A stretch of DNA of 64,000 nt, taken from contig WSYJ01000013.1 in assembly GCA_020186115.1 (NCBI GenBank), positions 310,001 through 374,000 on the forward strand, in the 5' to 3' direction. The DNA comes from Histomonas meleagridis. Taxonomy: Eukaryota; Parabasalia; Tritrichomonadida; Dientamoebidae. The notes below the pieces were generated by a model. That model searched no databases. It was not told the DNA's origin and saw nothing but the letters and a program-made list of their open reading frames with translations. The position numbers and the translations under genes were made by a program. The first letter of the stretch is position 1. Each line of letters opens with the position of its first letter. Shown one piece after another: positions 30,501-39,234 of the stretch.

Positions 30501-32617
30501 GTAAAGTTATTATTAAGAGACCAAGGAACAACAATAAGAACGATGAAGATATTGAAGAACTTAAAGAGAATGTTAAGAAACAAAACAAACTCTTGAAATG
30601 TCTTAAATATGAAATGAAGAAACTTAAGTTACAACAACAACAACCAACAGAAACCAAACCAACAGAAGAAGAACCAGTTGTTCAAACACGTGATGTTAAT
30701 ATCAGTGATTCATCATCCTCATCATCTAAGAAGCCAAAGAATGATAACAACGAAGACTTACAACCAATTAAGGATGAGCTCAAATCATTACGTGATGACA
30801 TAGATAAATTGAAGGACAGCAAACCAGAAGATAAACATGATGATGAAGATAAAGAAGATCTTAAGAATATGAAGAAATCATTGAAATGCATTAAATATGA
30901 GTTGAAGAAACTCAAACAAATTGTATCTGAAGCTGAAGAGGAACCAGAAGCAGAAGCAGAACCAGCAGAGGAACAACCCATTGAACAACCCATTGAACAA
31001 CCAGCAGAACAACCAGCAGAAGACAACAAGAGCAAAGGACCTAAGAAGGTACGTAAGATTATTATTAAGAAGCCAAGGAACAACAATAAGAACGATGAAG
31101 ACATTGAAGAGATTAAGGATGATCTCAAGAAATATAAGATTTCAATCAAATGTCTTAAATATGAAGTTAAGAAACTCAAACAAATTGTTAATGAATTAGA
31201 AGAAGCAGAAGAAGGAGATGAATTAACAGAATCAACACCAGAACAATCACCTACACCAACTGCAGAACCGCAACCAACAGAACAACCAGCAGAACAACCA
31301 ACAGAACAGCCAGCAGAAGACAACAAGAGCAAAGGACCTAAGAAGGTACGTAAAGTTATTATTAAGAGACCAAGGAACAACAATAAGAACGATGAAGATA
31401 TTGAAGAACTTAAAGAGAATGTTAAGAAACAAAACAAACTCTTGAAATGTCTTAAATATGAAATGAAGAAACTTAAGTTACAACAACAACAACCAACAGA
31501 AACCAAACCAACAGAAGAAGAACCAGTTGTTCAAACACGTGATGTTAATATCAGTGATTCATCATCCTCATCATCTAAGAAGCCAAAGAATGATAACAAC
31601 GAAGACTTACAACCAATTAAGGATGAGCTCAAATCATTACGTGATGACATAGATAAATTGAAGGACAGCAAACCAGAAGATAAACATGATGATGAAGATA
31701 AAGAAGATCTTAAGAATATGAAGAAATCATTGAAATGCATTAAATATGAGTTGAAGAAACTCAAACAAATTGTATCTGAAGCTGAAGAGGAACCAGAAGC
31801 AGAAGCAGAACCAGCAGAGGAACAACCCATTGAACAACCAGCAGAACAACCAGCAGAAGACAACAAGAGCAAAGGACCTAAGAAGGTACGTAAGATTATT
31901 ATTAAGAAGCCAAGGAACAACAATAAGAACGATGAAGACATTGAAGAGATTAAGGATGATCTCAAGAAATATAAGAAGTCATTGAAGTGTATCAAATATG
32001 AAGTTAAGAAACTCAAACAAATTGTTAATGAATTAGAAGAAGCAGAAGAAGGAGATGAATTAACAGAATCAACACCAGAACAATCACCTACACCAACTGC
32101 AGAACCGCAACCAACAGAACAACCAGCAGAACAACCAACAGAAGAACAACCAGCAGAAGACAACAAGAGCAAAGGACCTAAGAAGGTACGTAAAGTTATT
32201 ATTAAGAGACCAAGGAACAACAATAAGAACGATGAAGACATTGAAGAGATTAAGGATGATCTCAAGAAATATAAGAAGTCATTGAAGTGTATCAAATATG
32301 AGTTGAAGAAACTCAAGATGCAACAACAACAACCAGCAGAAACCAAACCAACAGAAGAACAACCAGTTGTTCAAACACGTGATGTTAATATCAGTGATAG
32401 CTCAAGTTCTTCTGATTCATCTGACAAGACTAAGCCTAAATCTAAGCACTCCAAGAAACCAGAACACGAACAAGTTTCACCCGATGTTTGGGATGCAATC
32501 AAAGAGATCAAAGAGCGATTAGACTCTATCCAACGTCCACAACTTTACCAAATCTTTGTTGATTTGCCAGAATCCGATGCAACACAATTAATTTTCCGTG
32601 GAAAAGCGGACAAATGA
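27515..32617 (+). CDS. giant coiled-coil repeat protein with KCxKYExKKxK modules (intact copy)
   Basis: Predicted 1700 residues, family unknown. The head (about residues 1-390) is lysine- and glutamate-rich coiled coil (MTEGEINNLKGQGQ, then EINKMKEIIEGSNKNIKKIV), with a GGSGDSKDEK break. The array follows: 13 modules of two kinds, each ending in a basic amphipathic motif such as SLKCIKYELKKLK. By my count 16 such motifs occur in the protein, and the cysteine in this motif is the only one per module. A-modules begin with glutamines, then PVVQTRDVNISD, a serine run and KKPKNDNNEDLQPIKDEL. B-modules have an acidic or proline-glutamine stretch, then GPKKVRK and a coiled coil. A unique tail of about 50 residues ends the protein (VSPDVWDAIKEIKERLDS to LIFRGKADK). 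No signal peptide or membrane segment. Likely a cytoplasmic structural protein; this is inference. Confidence 0.85.
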   Translation: MTEGEINNLKGQGQIGTLEFRVEQCQTDILEMDKKFTDLNHNVKNEINKMKEIIEGSNKNIKKIVQKQVDEQISDLFDQIQDHTDRIEKLEGGSGDSKDEKFEVNVEVDEIKKKIQILELKISELSEQTLVQINQSKNETINQITQNIEEAKQKDGEKIQKLEADMDGIKDEIEKLKAMKDDFEKLKDEVPDVKERSVDLSEKQNDELNELKDKINDVANVSNDLKEKFSKFSNVEREVRCLKYEMKKMLKDKESNQINGDLQKNIDSIKEELDSVKNSKGEKDKEISEQFNKYTKSLKCIKYELKKLKCAQLPNEVEEPIVQERNIELSDDKEGKNDIEDEFNSLKDDFKSLRDDVDKLKADKPNENDQQKGDIKKFNISLKCIKYELKKLKQIVTELEEEPETNEELSQVSEQPTEQPAEQPAEQPTEQPAEDNKSKGPKKVRKVIIKRPRNNNKNDEDIEELKENVKKQNKLLKCLKYEMKKLKLQQQQPTETKPTEEEPVVQTRDVNISDSSSSSSKKPKNDNNEDLQPIKDELKSLRDDIDKLKDSKPEDKHDDEDKEDLKNMKKSLKCIKYELKKLKQIVSEAEEEPEAEAEPAEEQPIEQPAEKPAEQPAEDNKSKGPKKVRKIIIKKPRNNNKNDEDIEEIKDDLKKYKKSLKCIKYELKKLKMQQQQSAETKPTEEEPVVQTRDVNISDSSSSSSKKPKNDNNEDLQPIKDELKSLRDDIDKLKDSKPEDKHDDEDKEDLKNMKKSLKCIKYELKKLKQIVSEAEEEPEAEAEPAEEQPIEQPAEQPAEDNKSKGPKKVRKIIIKKPRNNNKNDEDIEEIKDDLKKYKISIKCLKYEMKKLKLQQQQSAETKPTEEEPVVQTRDVNISDSSSSSSKKPKNDNNEDLQPIKDELQRLGDEINKLKDSKPEDKHDDEDKEDLKKYKISIKCLKYEVKKLKQIVNELEEAEEGDELTESTPEQSPTPTAEPQPTEQPAEDNKSKGPKKVRKVIIKRPRNNNKNDEDIEELKENVKKQNKLLKCLKYEMKKLKLQQQQPTETKPTEEEPVVQTRDVNISDSSSSSSKKPKNDNNEDLQPIKDELKSLRDDIDKLKDSKPEDKHDDEDKEDLKNMKKSLKCIKYELKKLKQIVSEAEEEPEAEAEPAEEQPIEQPIEQPAEQPAEDNKSKGPKKVRKIIIKKPRNNNKNDEDIEEIKDDLKKYKISIKCLKYEVKKLKQIVNELEEAEEGDELTESTPEQSPTPTAEPQPTEQPAEQPTEQPAEDNKSKGPKKVRKVIIKRPRNNNKNDEDIEELKENVKKQNKLLKCLKYEMKKLKLQQQQPTETKPTEEEPVVQTRDVNISDSSSSSSKKPKNDNNEDLQPIKDELKSLRDDIDKLKDSKPEDKHDDEDKEDLKNMKKSLKCIKYELKKLKQIVSEAEEEPEAEAEPAEEQPIEQPAEQPAEDNKSKGPKKVRKIIIKKPRNNNKNDEDIEEIKDDLKKYKKSLKCIKYEVKKLKQIVNELEEAEEGDELTESTPEQSPTPTAEPQPTEQPAEQPTEEQPAEDNKSKGPKKVRKVIIKRPRNNNKNDEDIEEIKDDLKKYKKSLKCIKYELKKLKMQQQQPAETKPTEEQPVVQTRDVNISDSSSSSDSSDKTKPKSKHSKKPEHEQVSPDVWDAIKEIKERLDSIQRPQLYQIFVDLPESDATQLIFRGKADK
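28695..32395 (+). repeat. coding tandem array of A and B modules, intact gene
   Basis: In order the modules read B A B A B A B' A B B' A B B', followed by a truncated A that joins the unique tail. B' modules carry a distinct linker (NELEEAEEGDELTESTPEQ). Copies of the same type are nearly identical in DNA, and length differences come mostly from a mini-repeat encoding EQPA/EQPT. B-type modules here carry AEPAEEQPIEQPAEQ in place of the AESVEEQQPTEEQ seen in the other giant gene, so each gene has its own version. Confidence 0.85.
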
Positions 32618-33247
32618 ATTAAATAAATCAAATCAAATATAAATTATTGTTTTTGTTTTCTTTCTTATTTACATCGGAGGTGCAAAGGCATCTTCTGCCT
32701 AACTGAGTTGTTCCGATTCAAAAATATTCAAAAGATTTCTTCGTAACAATAATATGGAGCTGTTTATTCCAAGAATTAGAGGAGTCATCACAAATGATAC
32801 AATATGTTGGAGCTGAAATGGAATCCTAACGAAAATTCTGTTTTACAAACACAAAATCTTAAAAATGATCATTTTTCCGATATTGGCTTGCAATTTACCA
32901 AGGGATCAATATGTTTGTTTTGAATCCAATTTAATCGTATTTCCAAGTTTTTGTATCACCGATAAATTCAATTCTTACAGTTACCTAAAAAATTATAAAA
33001 AACCAAATCAAAATTTATATATTTTCACAGTAACTGTTAAAATATTGAGTGATATTGGAAAATAATTAAAGCATTATTGAACATATTATAAAAGAATTAT
33101 AGTGTTTTAATATTAAACCTCAGCTGTTAACAACAAGCAAATAAAAAAGTTATTATTAAAATTAGTTATATTATCTTTCAAAGTAATGTTGACAAATTAT
33201 CTGTATTAACAAAATAGATTTGATCTTAAAAGTAATTTTTATTAATT
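32618..33247. other. convergent intergenic region
   Basis: The first 30 bp after the stop (AATTAAATAAATCAAATCAA and a few more) are also found after the stop of the paralogous giant gene; similarity ends there, marking the 3' limit of the duplication. A 66-codon frame starting at an ATG at 32865 is rich in FIYK and is probably chance. Nothing else recognised. Confidence 0.5.
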
Positions 33248-33937
33248 TTATTCACTGAATGCTTCATTTAAACTTTGAACTGTTTTTTCATAGTTGAAAT
33301 CATTATTAGAGAAAAAATCGAATGCAATATGTTCTTCATATCCAAGATCAATTATTTTCTTCAAATCTTGCCATTGGCTTTCCGAAAGTTGTTGAATTGA
33401 TGCTTCATAATCATTGAAAAATTCGGTTTGAGGCATTGATTGACCAATTATTCCTAAAGCTGTATCAACAGAAGCTCCGCTAAACCTCAATGCAGCTCCA
33501 AAATGTTGGGTCATAAAGTCACTTACAATGTTAATTGCTTCTGGATTTTCGTTTAATATTAAATGCATTTCTTGAATAGCAGCTGGATTTGACCACATAA
33601 TATTTTGTTGGTTGTAGAGCTGACGTATTAATGAATTATTTAAGATATCATTAACAAAGCCTTGAATTTCTTGTTCAGCTCTTTGAGTTGCTTCTGATTG
33701 ATTTTGCCTTTGATTTTCATTTTGTTTCTTAATGTAAAGTATAATGTGGGCTTTTTCTTTCAAGCCAGCGAAAGGGTGAGGGTTTTTTAAGAATTTTCCT
33801 TTGAATATGAACTTGTATATACCTTTTTTAAATCCTGCTTTAGATATTAGCATATCACGCGCCTCTTCGATGGTTGTTTTGTCTGTTACTTCTATTTCTT
33901 GAGGTTCGCCTTTTACTTGCTGAACAATAATTTTCAT
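33248..33937 (-). CDS. Ubl-UBA shuttle-like protein (ubiquilin/Rad23 type)
   Basis: Predicted 229 residues. A ubiquitin-like domain occupies about residues 1-72 (MKIIVQQVKGEPQEIEVTD, then TIEEARDMLISKAG, KFIFKGKFLKNPHPFAGL). The middle has an STI1/XPC-binding-like helical segment (MHLILNENPEAINIVSDFM, AALRFSGASVDTALGIIG). A UBA domain closes the protein (QWQDLKKIIDLGYEEHIAF to YEKTVQSLNEAF). Ubiquilin/Dsk2 and Rad23 proteins of this layout bring ubiquitinated clients to the proteasome, the Ubl binding the proteasome and the UBA binding ubiquitin. It is shorter than yeast Dsk2 (373 aa) and Rad23 (398 aa), with a single UBA. The ATG at 33937 starts the first beta strand directly. Confidence 0.8.
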   Translation of the reverse strand: MKIIVQQVKGEPQEIEVTDKTTIEEARDMLISKAGFKKGIYKFIFKGKFLKNPHPFAGLKEKAHIILYIKKQNENQRQNQSEATQRAEQEIQGFVNDILNNSLIRQLYNQQNIMWSNPAAIQEMHLILNENPEAINIVSDFMTQHFGAALRFSGASVDTALGIIGQSMPQTEFFNDYEASIQQLSESQWQDLKKIIDLGYEEHIAFDFFSNNDFNYEKTVQSLNEAFSE

Positions 33938-34053
33938 TTAAATTTAAGTTGTCCAACCAATTAACGTTCAAAACCAATTCGAACCTCAAACGGTCACCAA
34001 CAATAACATCATCATAAAGAGTCATTTATTAAAGTAAAATAATTATTTTTTTT

Positions 34054-35928
34054 TTACATCATTGTATCTAACAATCTATAAATCTTATAATAATTAAATT
34101 CTAATATTTTCATCCAAATTGAATTACTTCCTACTTCTGGGAACAAGATTCCAGCCGTTGTATCATCATCAGTTTTCGATACAGCATATCTTATGTTATG
34201 TTCTTTAAACAAATCTCTATTTTCTGTTTCACGTGTCATTTGGACTACCAAACTTATTCTTCGGTTTAGATCCAAACCATGTGACGCAATCCAACCCGCA
34301 TAACCCATAGTAGTAATTCTTCCTGCATAAGACATTGCAGCGTTTGCAAATAATGGCGGCGTCAAAAATATATCATTCGGCCTCGTATTTTCCATTACCC
34401 AAATTCCGAAATTTTTCTCATCTTCACTAAACATTGGGAATGGATATATTATATATTTCTTCACTGAAACATAAGATGTAAATAAAAATCCGGCAGCAAT
34501 AAATATTAAAATAATTTGTATGAACCTTTTTCCACGTGAAAACATTACAACAAAAAATTGTGCAACTTCACAACATGCTAAAGTATACCAACCAGCATAA
34601 AATACTTTGTTGTTATCCATTGCGCCTGGTTGATAACGTATTAAATTAGATACTATCCACAAACCTATCGAAGGTATATACATTTGATTTTGTCGCTTAC
34701 TATTTGTTGCCCAAACACATAATAAAGCTAAAAATACAAATGATCCAAGTGATGACCACCAAACTTTAAAGAAACCAAATCGTGAATTATCTGTTTCACG
34801 ATGAATAGGTTCAATTGTCATAAACGAATTACGTTTTGTACTTGTTAAATGTATAACTTGTGGTAATGATAAAAAGATTGCTGTAAACCCAAATGTACAC
34901 CACACAGTAAAAGTTGATTTCCATTTATTATAATCTAAATATGGAAAATTCAAAAGGACTAAAAAAATTGCATATTCTCCAACTGCTATATATGAATGCG
35001 CAGATATCATTGGTAAAAGACCCATTTCAATTCCTGTTAATAACGCCGATTTAATTTCACTTGTGTTATTGACAAAATTATTAAATAATGATAAACATAA
35101 TATTGCTGGTATCATTGAAAATAATGCACTTCGTTGTGGTAATAAAAAATGAACAAGTGGATGAATCCAAAATGTAAATTTATCGTTAGAAAATGCATGT
35201 GATAAATTTACATTAACATTATTTCGATTCTCTTCAATAAAATAATAACGCCATCCTGTCCCACCGGCATTGAAAAAGAAAATTATGGTTAAAATAGTAA
35301 TTTTATCATCATTCGCAAATTGTATGGAAAGTGCACGAATCGCAAAAACCAAACATATAAGAAGAACTAAGGTTGGAACAGCTGTAGAAATACGAAGAGA
35401 TGCTCCTCCACAACATATAAGAACAGAACTAAAGAAATCTGGAATTAATGGATAACAAAGTTTTACTTCAGAATAAAATGGTGTTTGAGGAGTAGTACAA
35501 TTTCTGTTGCCACCATACCCAAATGAAGAAATGATTGACATATGAAATGGAAGATCTGAAAAAACTGTTCCTGCTGAAATTCGTCCTTCTCTTAAATATC
35601 CACAGCTAACTGTAAGAGCAAAAAGTACAAATAGTAAACTGAGAAGAATAAGGAATGGAATTTTTAAGGGAGGTAATTTAATTTTCCTTTTATTATTAAT
35701 ATGAATGAAATATGAAATAACCATTGTAAATGCTGAAACTAATATTCCCAATTTTTTATCTAAAAACATAAATCTTCCAAGAATGTAATAAATCCATGTT
35801 GATATTGTAATACCTATTGAAACTCCACCTGCAACAATTGTATATGTATCCCAAATTTTAGGTGCCAATAAATTAATTATTTCAAATCCAATCCAAGAAG
35901 AAGAAGTCAAAATTAATTCCCAAATCAT
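34054..35928 (-). CDS. polytopic membrane protein, possible GT-C-type glycosyltransferase
   Basis: Predicted 624 residues with about 12 hydrophobic membrane segments and no cleavable signal peptide (MIWELILTSSSWIGFEIINL). An early loop holds FSDLPFHMSIISSFGYGG; an acidic residue followed by a short hydrophobic or aromatic motif in this loop is the mark of GT-C enzymes, which move sugars from polyprenyl-phosphate donors. Other recognisable pieces are RYQPGAMDNNKVFYAGW in a late loop and a C-terminal soluble stretch WVMENTRPNDIFLTPPLFAN followed by AGRITTMGYAGWIASHG. I associate these with large multi-membrane proteins seen mainly in bacteria and archaea. The donor, acceptor and compartment (probably ER) are unknown. 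The first ATG is used. A transporter cannot be excluded. Confidence 0.6.
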   Translation of the reverse strand: MIWELILTSSSWIGFEIINLLAPKIWDTYTIVAGGVSIGITISTWIYYILGRFMFLDKKLGILVSAFTMVISYFIHINNKRKIKLPPLKIPFLILLSLLFVLFALTVSCGYLREGRISAGTVFSDLPFHMSIISSFGYGGNRNCTTPQTPFYSEVKLCYPLIPDFFSSVLICCGGASLRISTAVPTLVLLICLVFAIRALSIQFANDDKITILTIIFFFNAGGTGWRYYFIEENRNNVNVNLSHAFSNDKFTFWIHPLVHFLLPQRSALFSMIPAILCLSLFNNFVNNTSEIKSALLTGIEMGLLPMISAHSYIAVGEYAIFLVLLNFPYLDYNKWKSTFTVWCTFGFTAIFLSLPQVIHLTSTKRNSFMTIEPIHRETDNSRFGFFKVWWSSLGSFVFLALLCVWATNSKRQNQMYIPSIGLWIVSNLIRYQPGAMDNNKVFYAGWYTLACCEVAQFFVVMFSRGKRFIQIILIFIAAGFLFTSYVSVKKYIIYPFPMFSEDEKNFGIWVMENTRPNDIFLTPPLFANAAMSYAGRITTMGYAGWIASHGLDLNRRISLVVQMTRETENRDLFKEHNIRYAVSKTDDDTTAGILFPEVGSNSIWMKILEFNYYKIYRLLDTMM

Positions 35929-35998
35929 TTTTTTTTAATTAACGGCCTTTCATTTGTATCCAAAATGATCGAAAACCTCCAACTTGATAATATAGCTA

Positions 35999-36211
35999 TT
36001 AATTTGTTAACAAGCAATTCAAATCTAAATCTTTATTGTAAACAGACAGGAATTTCAAAATAACGACCGTTTCCTGTTCATTTACTATGTCCACTACGTC
36101 AAATTGCTTCAGTTGTCTCATGTTTAAAATTCGCCAATTTACGATCATTTTCAATTCAAACAAAAACTTTTTCACAACAAAAAACGTTTTTTCATTTTCA
36201 ATTTTAGACAT
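35999..36211 (-). CDS. possible small protein, 70 aa
   Basis: A frame of 70 codons from the ATG at 36211 (MSKIENEKTFFVVKKFLFEL), between two minus-strand genes and only 37 bp after the stop of the upstream one. A second in-frame ATG lies at 36220. The composition is lysine, valine and leucine rich with a DVVDIVNEQETVVILKFLSV stretch that could form strands. It may be real because it fills the gap neatly, but the promoter space is very short and it matches nothing I know. Confidence 0.3.
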   Translation of the reverse strand: MSKIENEKTFFVVKKFLFELKMIVNWRILNMRQLKQFDVVDIVNEQETVVILKFLSVYNKDLDLNCLLTN

Positions 36212-36247
36212 AAAAACCATTTGTCGCAATTCGATTTGAACATTTTT

Positions 36248-38446
36248 TTAAACCAAATACAAAGGATTTAAAGGGTAAATCAAATTTGTTTCCCAAGATT
36301 GAATCAATTGGAACATGAATTGAATTGCCAAAGCATTCAATGTTTCCACCACTGTTGGTGACTTGAATCTTGCTGCCGACTGAACCAAGTACGGCCCGAA
36401 CAACGTCGAAAAGAACTGTGGCGAAGTTCCATTTTCATCTGAATGAGCTGTTAATTCCTGTAAGAAACCCACGAAATACATTAGTGACAAGTAATGTGCC
36501 TGAGGTAACTTATCTAAGAATTCGAAATATTTTTCACTTTCGCACATTATCTTAAAGTCATCCAACAAGAAAATTGGGATCAAAGAGTTTGGCAAAAGTT
36601 TTATCCATTGGATTAAAAGGGAAGCTATATCATATACATTACTATTTTTGATTAAGTCATATGTAGCTTGTTCTTGTTTAATCATTGCTTCTACTACAGC
36701 TTGGTTACCAGGTTTAATAAATATATCTTTTGCAGATTTAGCGTTTTTATGTAATAATGTTTGTATGATTGAATATTCGATATAAGGTATTGGTAATTTC
36801 GGATAACTTTTACGTTGACTCCATAATAATACGTAAAGAGTTACATTAAATAATTCAGTTCCGCCATTAATATTTGATAATATTTTCTTAACAGTTGATT
36901 TGCCAACTTTTTTCATACGTTCACCAACATAAAATCGTGATTCAAAGTATATATAAGTACATAAAGATATTTCGGCTATTTTAGGATCTTCATGAAATGT
37001 ATTTCGACCGATATGTGCAAGTATTTGCATATGAAAAAATGGACTGACAGGGAATATACATGAAAATATTAAAAATAATTCCCACGTCTTCATTAATCGT
37101 TCTGAATTAAAACTATTTGTAGTTTGTTTTACAAGTTGGAAAAATAATTCATCAATTAAAACAGGATATTTCGTTAATGTAGAAATTGCATGATTAACAA
37201 GTGATATTGGATTTGCACATTCTTTAACACCTGTATATTGTAATATCATTTCAAATAATGCTGCTCCTTGTTTTTTAAGATTATTTGGTATAACTTTTAA
37301 TAATGGCTTATGTAATGGTTTAAATGAAAATGAGACTAAATCTTCAATTGGTATAAACTTCCGTGAAATTGCACTACTTCGTTTATGTTGACGAAATTGT
37401 TTCTTTGCAAATTCAACAATTTTATATTGTGCCATTGATGAGATAACATTGTTTTTATCACTATTAAATTCATCATATAATATTTCTTGATTTGTTAATG
37501 GAGAAATAATTTGATGTGTTTGTGACTTAAGAAATGAGCGACGATATGTACTATTATGATTACGTGAATTCGCTTTAAGATTTTCTTGCTCAATTTGAAT
37601 TAAAACATTCGATGGAGCCATAAAGGTTTGTCGATGAACCTTTTTCTTAGGGCGATTGGACATAAGCATATTCGGACGTGGTGTAGGATTAGCAAGAAAG
37701 TCATTAGTCTTAATATTGTTCATTCGCATAATTGGTTGACGTTGTCGTGAATCAGTAAATAAACTAACAGCTGAACCATCACTGTCATCGTTAGTATGTG
37801 GATGTTGAAGAGAACCATGTTGAAGAAGTGGAAATATCTTTTGTGGCATTGACTTGGTATTATTAATAATTGAATTATCTGAATCAGATGATAAAGGATT
37901 TGGAAGTTGTGATATGCTTCGCTTGAAAACACCATCATTTGACTGAAGATTAAACTTTACAGAACTTTTGCTATTGAGTGAGTTTTTGGAAAGATTGGAA
38001 CTAGAATAATTGACTAAACTAGGTTCTTCTGATGTTGAACTATAAACACCATCAAAGGATTCAGATTCATACACGAGGGAACTTTCACTTTGTGAATCCT
38101 TGACTGAAGGGTTGGTCCTTAAATCGTCATCATTACTTTCATAAAAGCTTGATGAAGAAAGAGGTGGTGGTATGTATTGCATATCATCAATAATGGGATT
38201 ATCATTTAATGAATTAGGGGAAACAACAGATAATGAATCTCGTTTCCGAGCTGAATATGCATTGTTCCCAAAAGCAGATTCTAATAATGCTTGGTTCCCT
38301 GGTGGTTGATAAATGATTGACTTTGTTTTAGGATCAAAAATTATGGAATCCGCTGGAAATTCAAATGTTGTGTTTTTAGAGTCTGTTTCAACATAGTACT
38401 TCTTCCCATTTTTGGATACATACTCATAATAAACTTTGGGGCTCAT
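36248..38446 (-). CDS. WW-MyTH4-RhoGAP protein lacking the arginine finger
   Basis: Predicted 732 residues with the layout of ARHGAP39/Vilse proteins. An N-terminal WW-like segment (VYYEYVSKNGKKYYVETDSK) is followed by about 280 disordered serine- and asparagine-rich residues with several YSS and SDSD stretches. A MyTH4 domain spans about 333-510 (FSFKPLHKPLLKVIP, LIDELFFQLVKQTTN, TWELFLIFSCIFPVSPFF). A RhoGAP domain spans about 550-728. In active RhoGAPs the sequence GIFR-x-x-G supplies the catalytic arginine; here it reads DIFIKPG, with isoleucine in that place, so catalysis may be lost and the domain may only bind a GTP-loaded Rho protein. MyTH4 domains bind microtubules and other partners. 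The first ATG is used. Confidence 0.8.
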   Translation of the reverse strand: MSPKVYYEYVSKNGKKYYVETDSKNTTFEFPADSIIFDPKTKSIIYQPPGNQALLESAFGNNAYSARKRDSLSVVSPNSLNDNPIIDDMQYIPPPLSSSSFYESNDDDLRTNPSVKDSQSESSLVYESESFDGVYSSTSEEPSLVNYSSSNLSKNSLNSKSSVKFNLQSNDGVFKRSISQLPNPLSSDSDNSIINNTKSMPQKIFPLLQHGSLQHPHTNDDSDGSAVSLFTDSRQRQPIMRMNNIKTNDFLANPTPRPNMLMSNRPKKKVHRQTFMAPSNVLIQIEQENLKANSRNHNSTYRRSFLKSQTHQIISPLTNQEILYDEFNSDKNNVISSMAQYKIVEFAKKQFRQHKRSSAISRKFIPIEDLVSFSFKPLHKPLLKVIPNNLKKQGAALFEMILQYTGVKECANPISLVNHAISTLTKYPVLIDELFFQLVKQTTNSFNSERLMKTWELFLIFSCIFPVSPFFHMQILAHIGRNTFHEDPKIAEISLCTYIYFESRFYVGERMKKVGKSTVKKILSNINGGTELFNVTLYVLLWSQRKSYPKLPIPYIEYSIIQTLLHKNAKSAKDIFIKPGNQAVVEAMIKQEQATYDLIKNSNVYDIASLLIQWIKLLPNSLIPIFLLDDFKIMCESEKYFEFLDKLPQAHYLSLMYFVGFLQELTAHSDENGTSPQFFSTLFGPYLVQSAARFKSPTVVETLNALAIQFMFQLIQSWETNLIYPLNPLYLV

Positions 38447-39234
38447 TGCTAACCTTTGACTAACTTCCTGTAAAGTACAGAAAAGTCGTAGATTGACGTT
38501 GACAAAAGTAATATTCTCGTGGAATTCCTTACACAGGAAACTCCTTGTAACAAATTTTGAATGTTTTTATTAAGAAAAAAATGATAAAACGACGTAACCA
38601 AAGAAAATCAAATCATTTGATTAATTGATATATTTATCCAAACCATTTAGGCAAGTATATTAGTATTTTCCAATAAGGTTGAATTTTTTTAATACCGTAA
38701 AATGTTGTTACATTCATTGAATGTAAAAATTTATAATTATATCTTTAAATGATTTATAAATCATTTTTGAAAAAAAAGTATTCTTGTTTTATTTGGACAT
38801 AGCCAATTATAATTTTCTTATATTATTCATTAATGTTACTAACAAGTCACAAATGAAAATTTTCATTTTTGGTGTCCTACTTGGCGGAGATCAAAGTTCA
38901 AAAATTCAATGCTTTGAATTCAATATTATCGTTTGCTTTGGATAATAAACCGTTCTGATTGTAAGCATGAAATGGGGTGCACCTCTGAATTAACGGTTTC
39001 TTTGTCAAGAATGAAGATAAAATGAAATTTCGTTGAAATCCTTCTATTTGTTATGCATCATATTTTTATTATTATTTTAATTATTGTGTAATTGCTCCAA
39101 AAATATTTTTTTTTCCAGAAATTTAAACAAGCCACTTTATCACGAAGGAAATCTTCTATTATGGTATAACCATAATATTACTGTCAAATATTATTAAAAT
39201 AAATTTCAAATTATTAAAACATATTTTAAATTAT
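38447..39234. other. intergenic
   Basis: Spacer of about 790 bp upstream of the MyTH4-RhoGAP gene. The 60 bp nearest the gene include GTCAAAGG and ACGTCAATC on the minus strand, possible start-site elements. The rest is AT-rich with no coding remnant, RNA gene or repeat that I recognise. Confidence 0.45.

Noticed and set aside
27991-32346. Many open frames on the strand opposite the intact giant gene (serine/leucine/cysteine rich, up to 274 codons)
   Set aside because: They are mirror readings of the repeated coding modules. The codon pattern leaves the opposite strand free of stops and each frame recurs with the module period.
28695-32395. CRISPR-like or satellite interpretation of the repeat arrays
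   Set aside because: The repeats are long, in frame and protein-coding with conserved head and tail; there are no spacers.
32865-33065. 66-codon plus-strand frame after the intact giant gene
   Set aside because: Aromatic and lysine-rich, no family feature and inside a convergent spacer.
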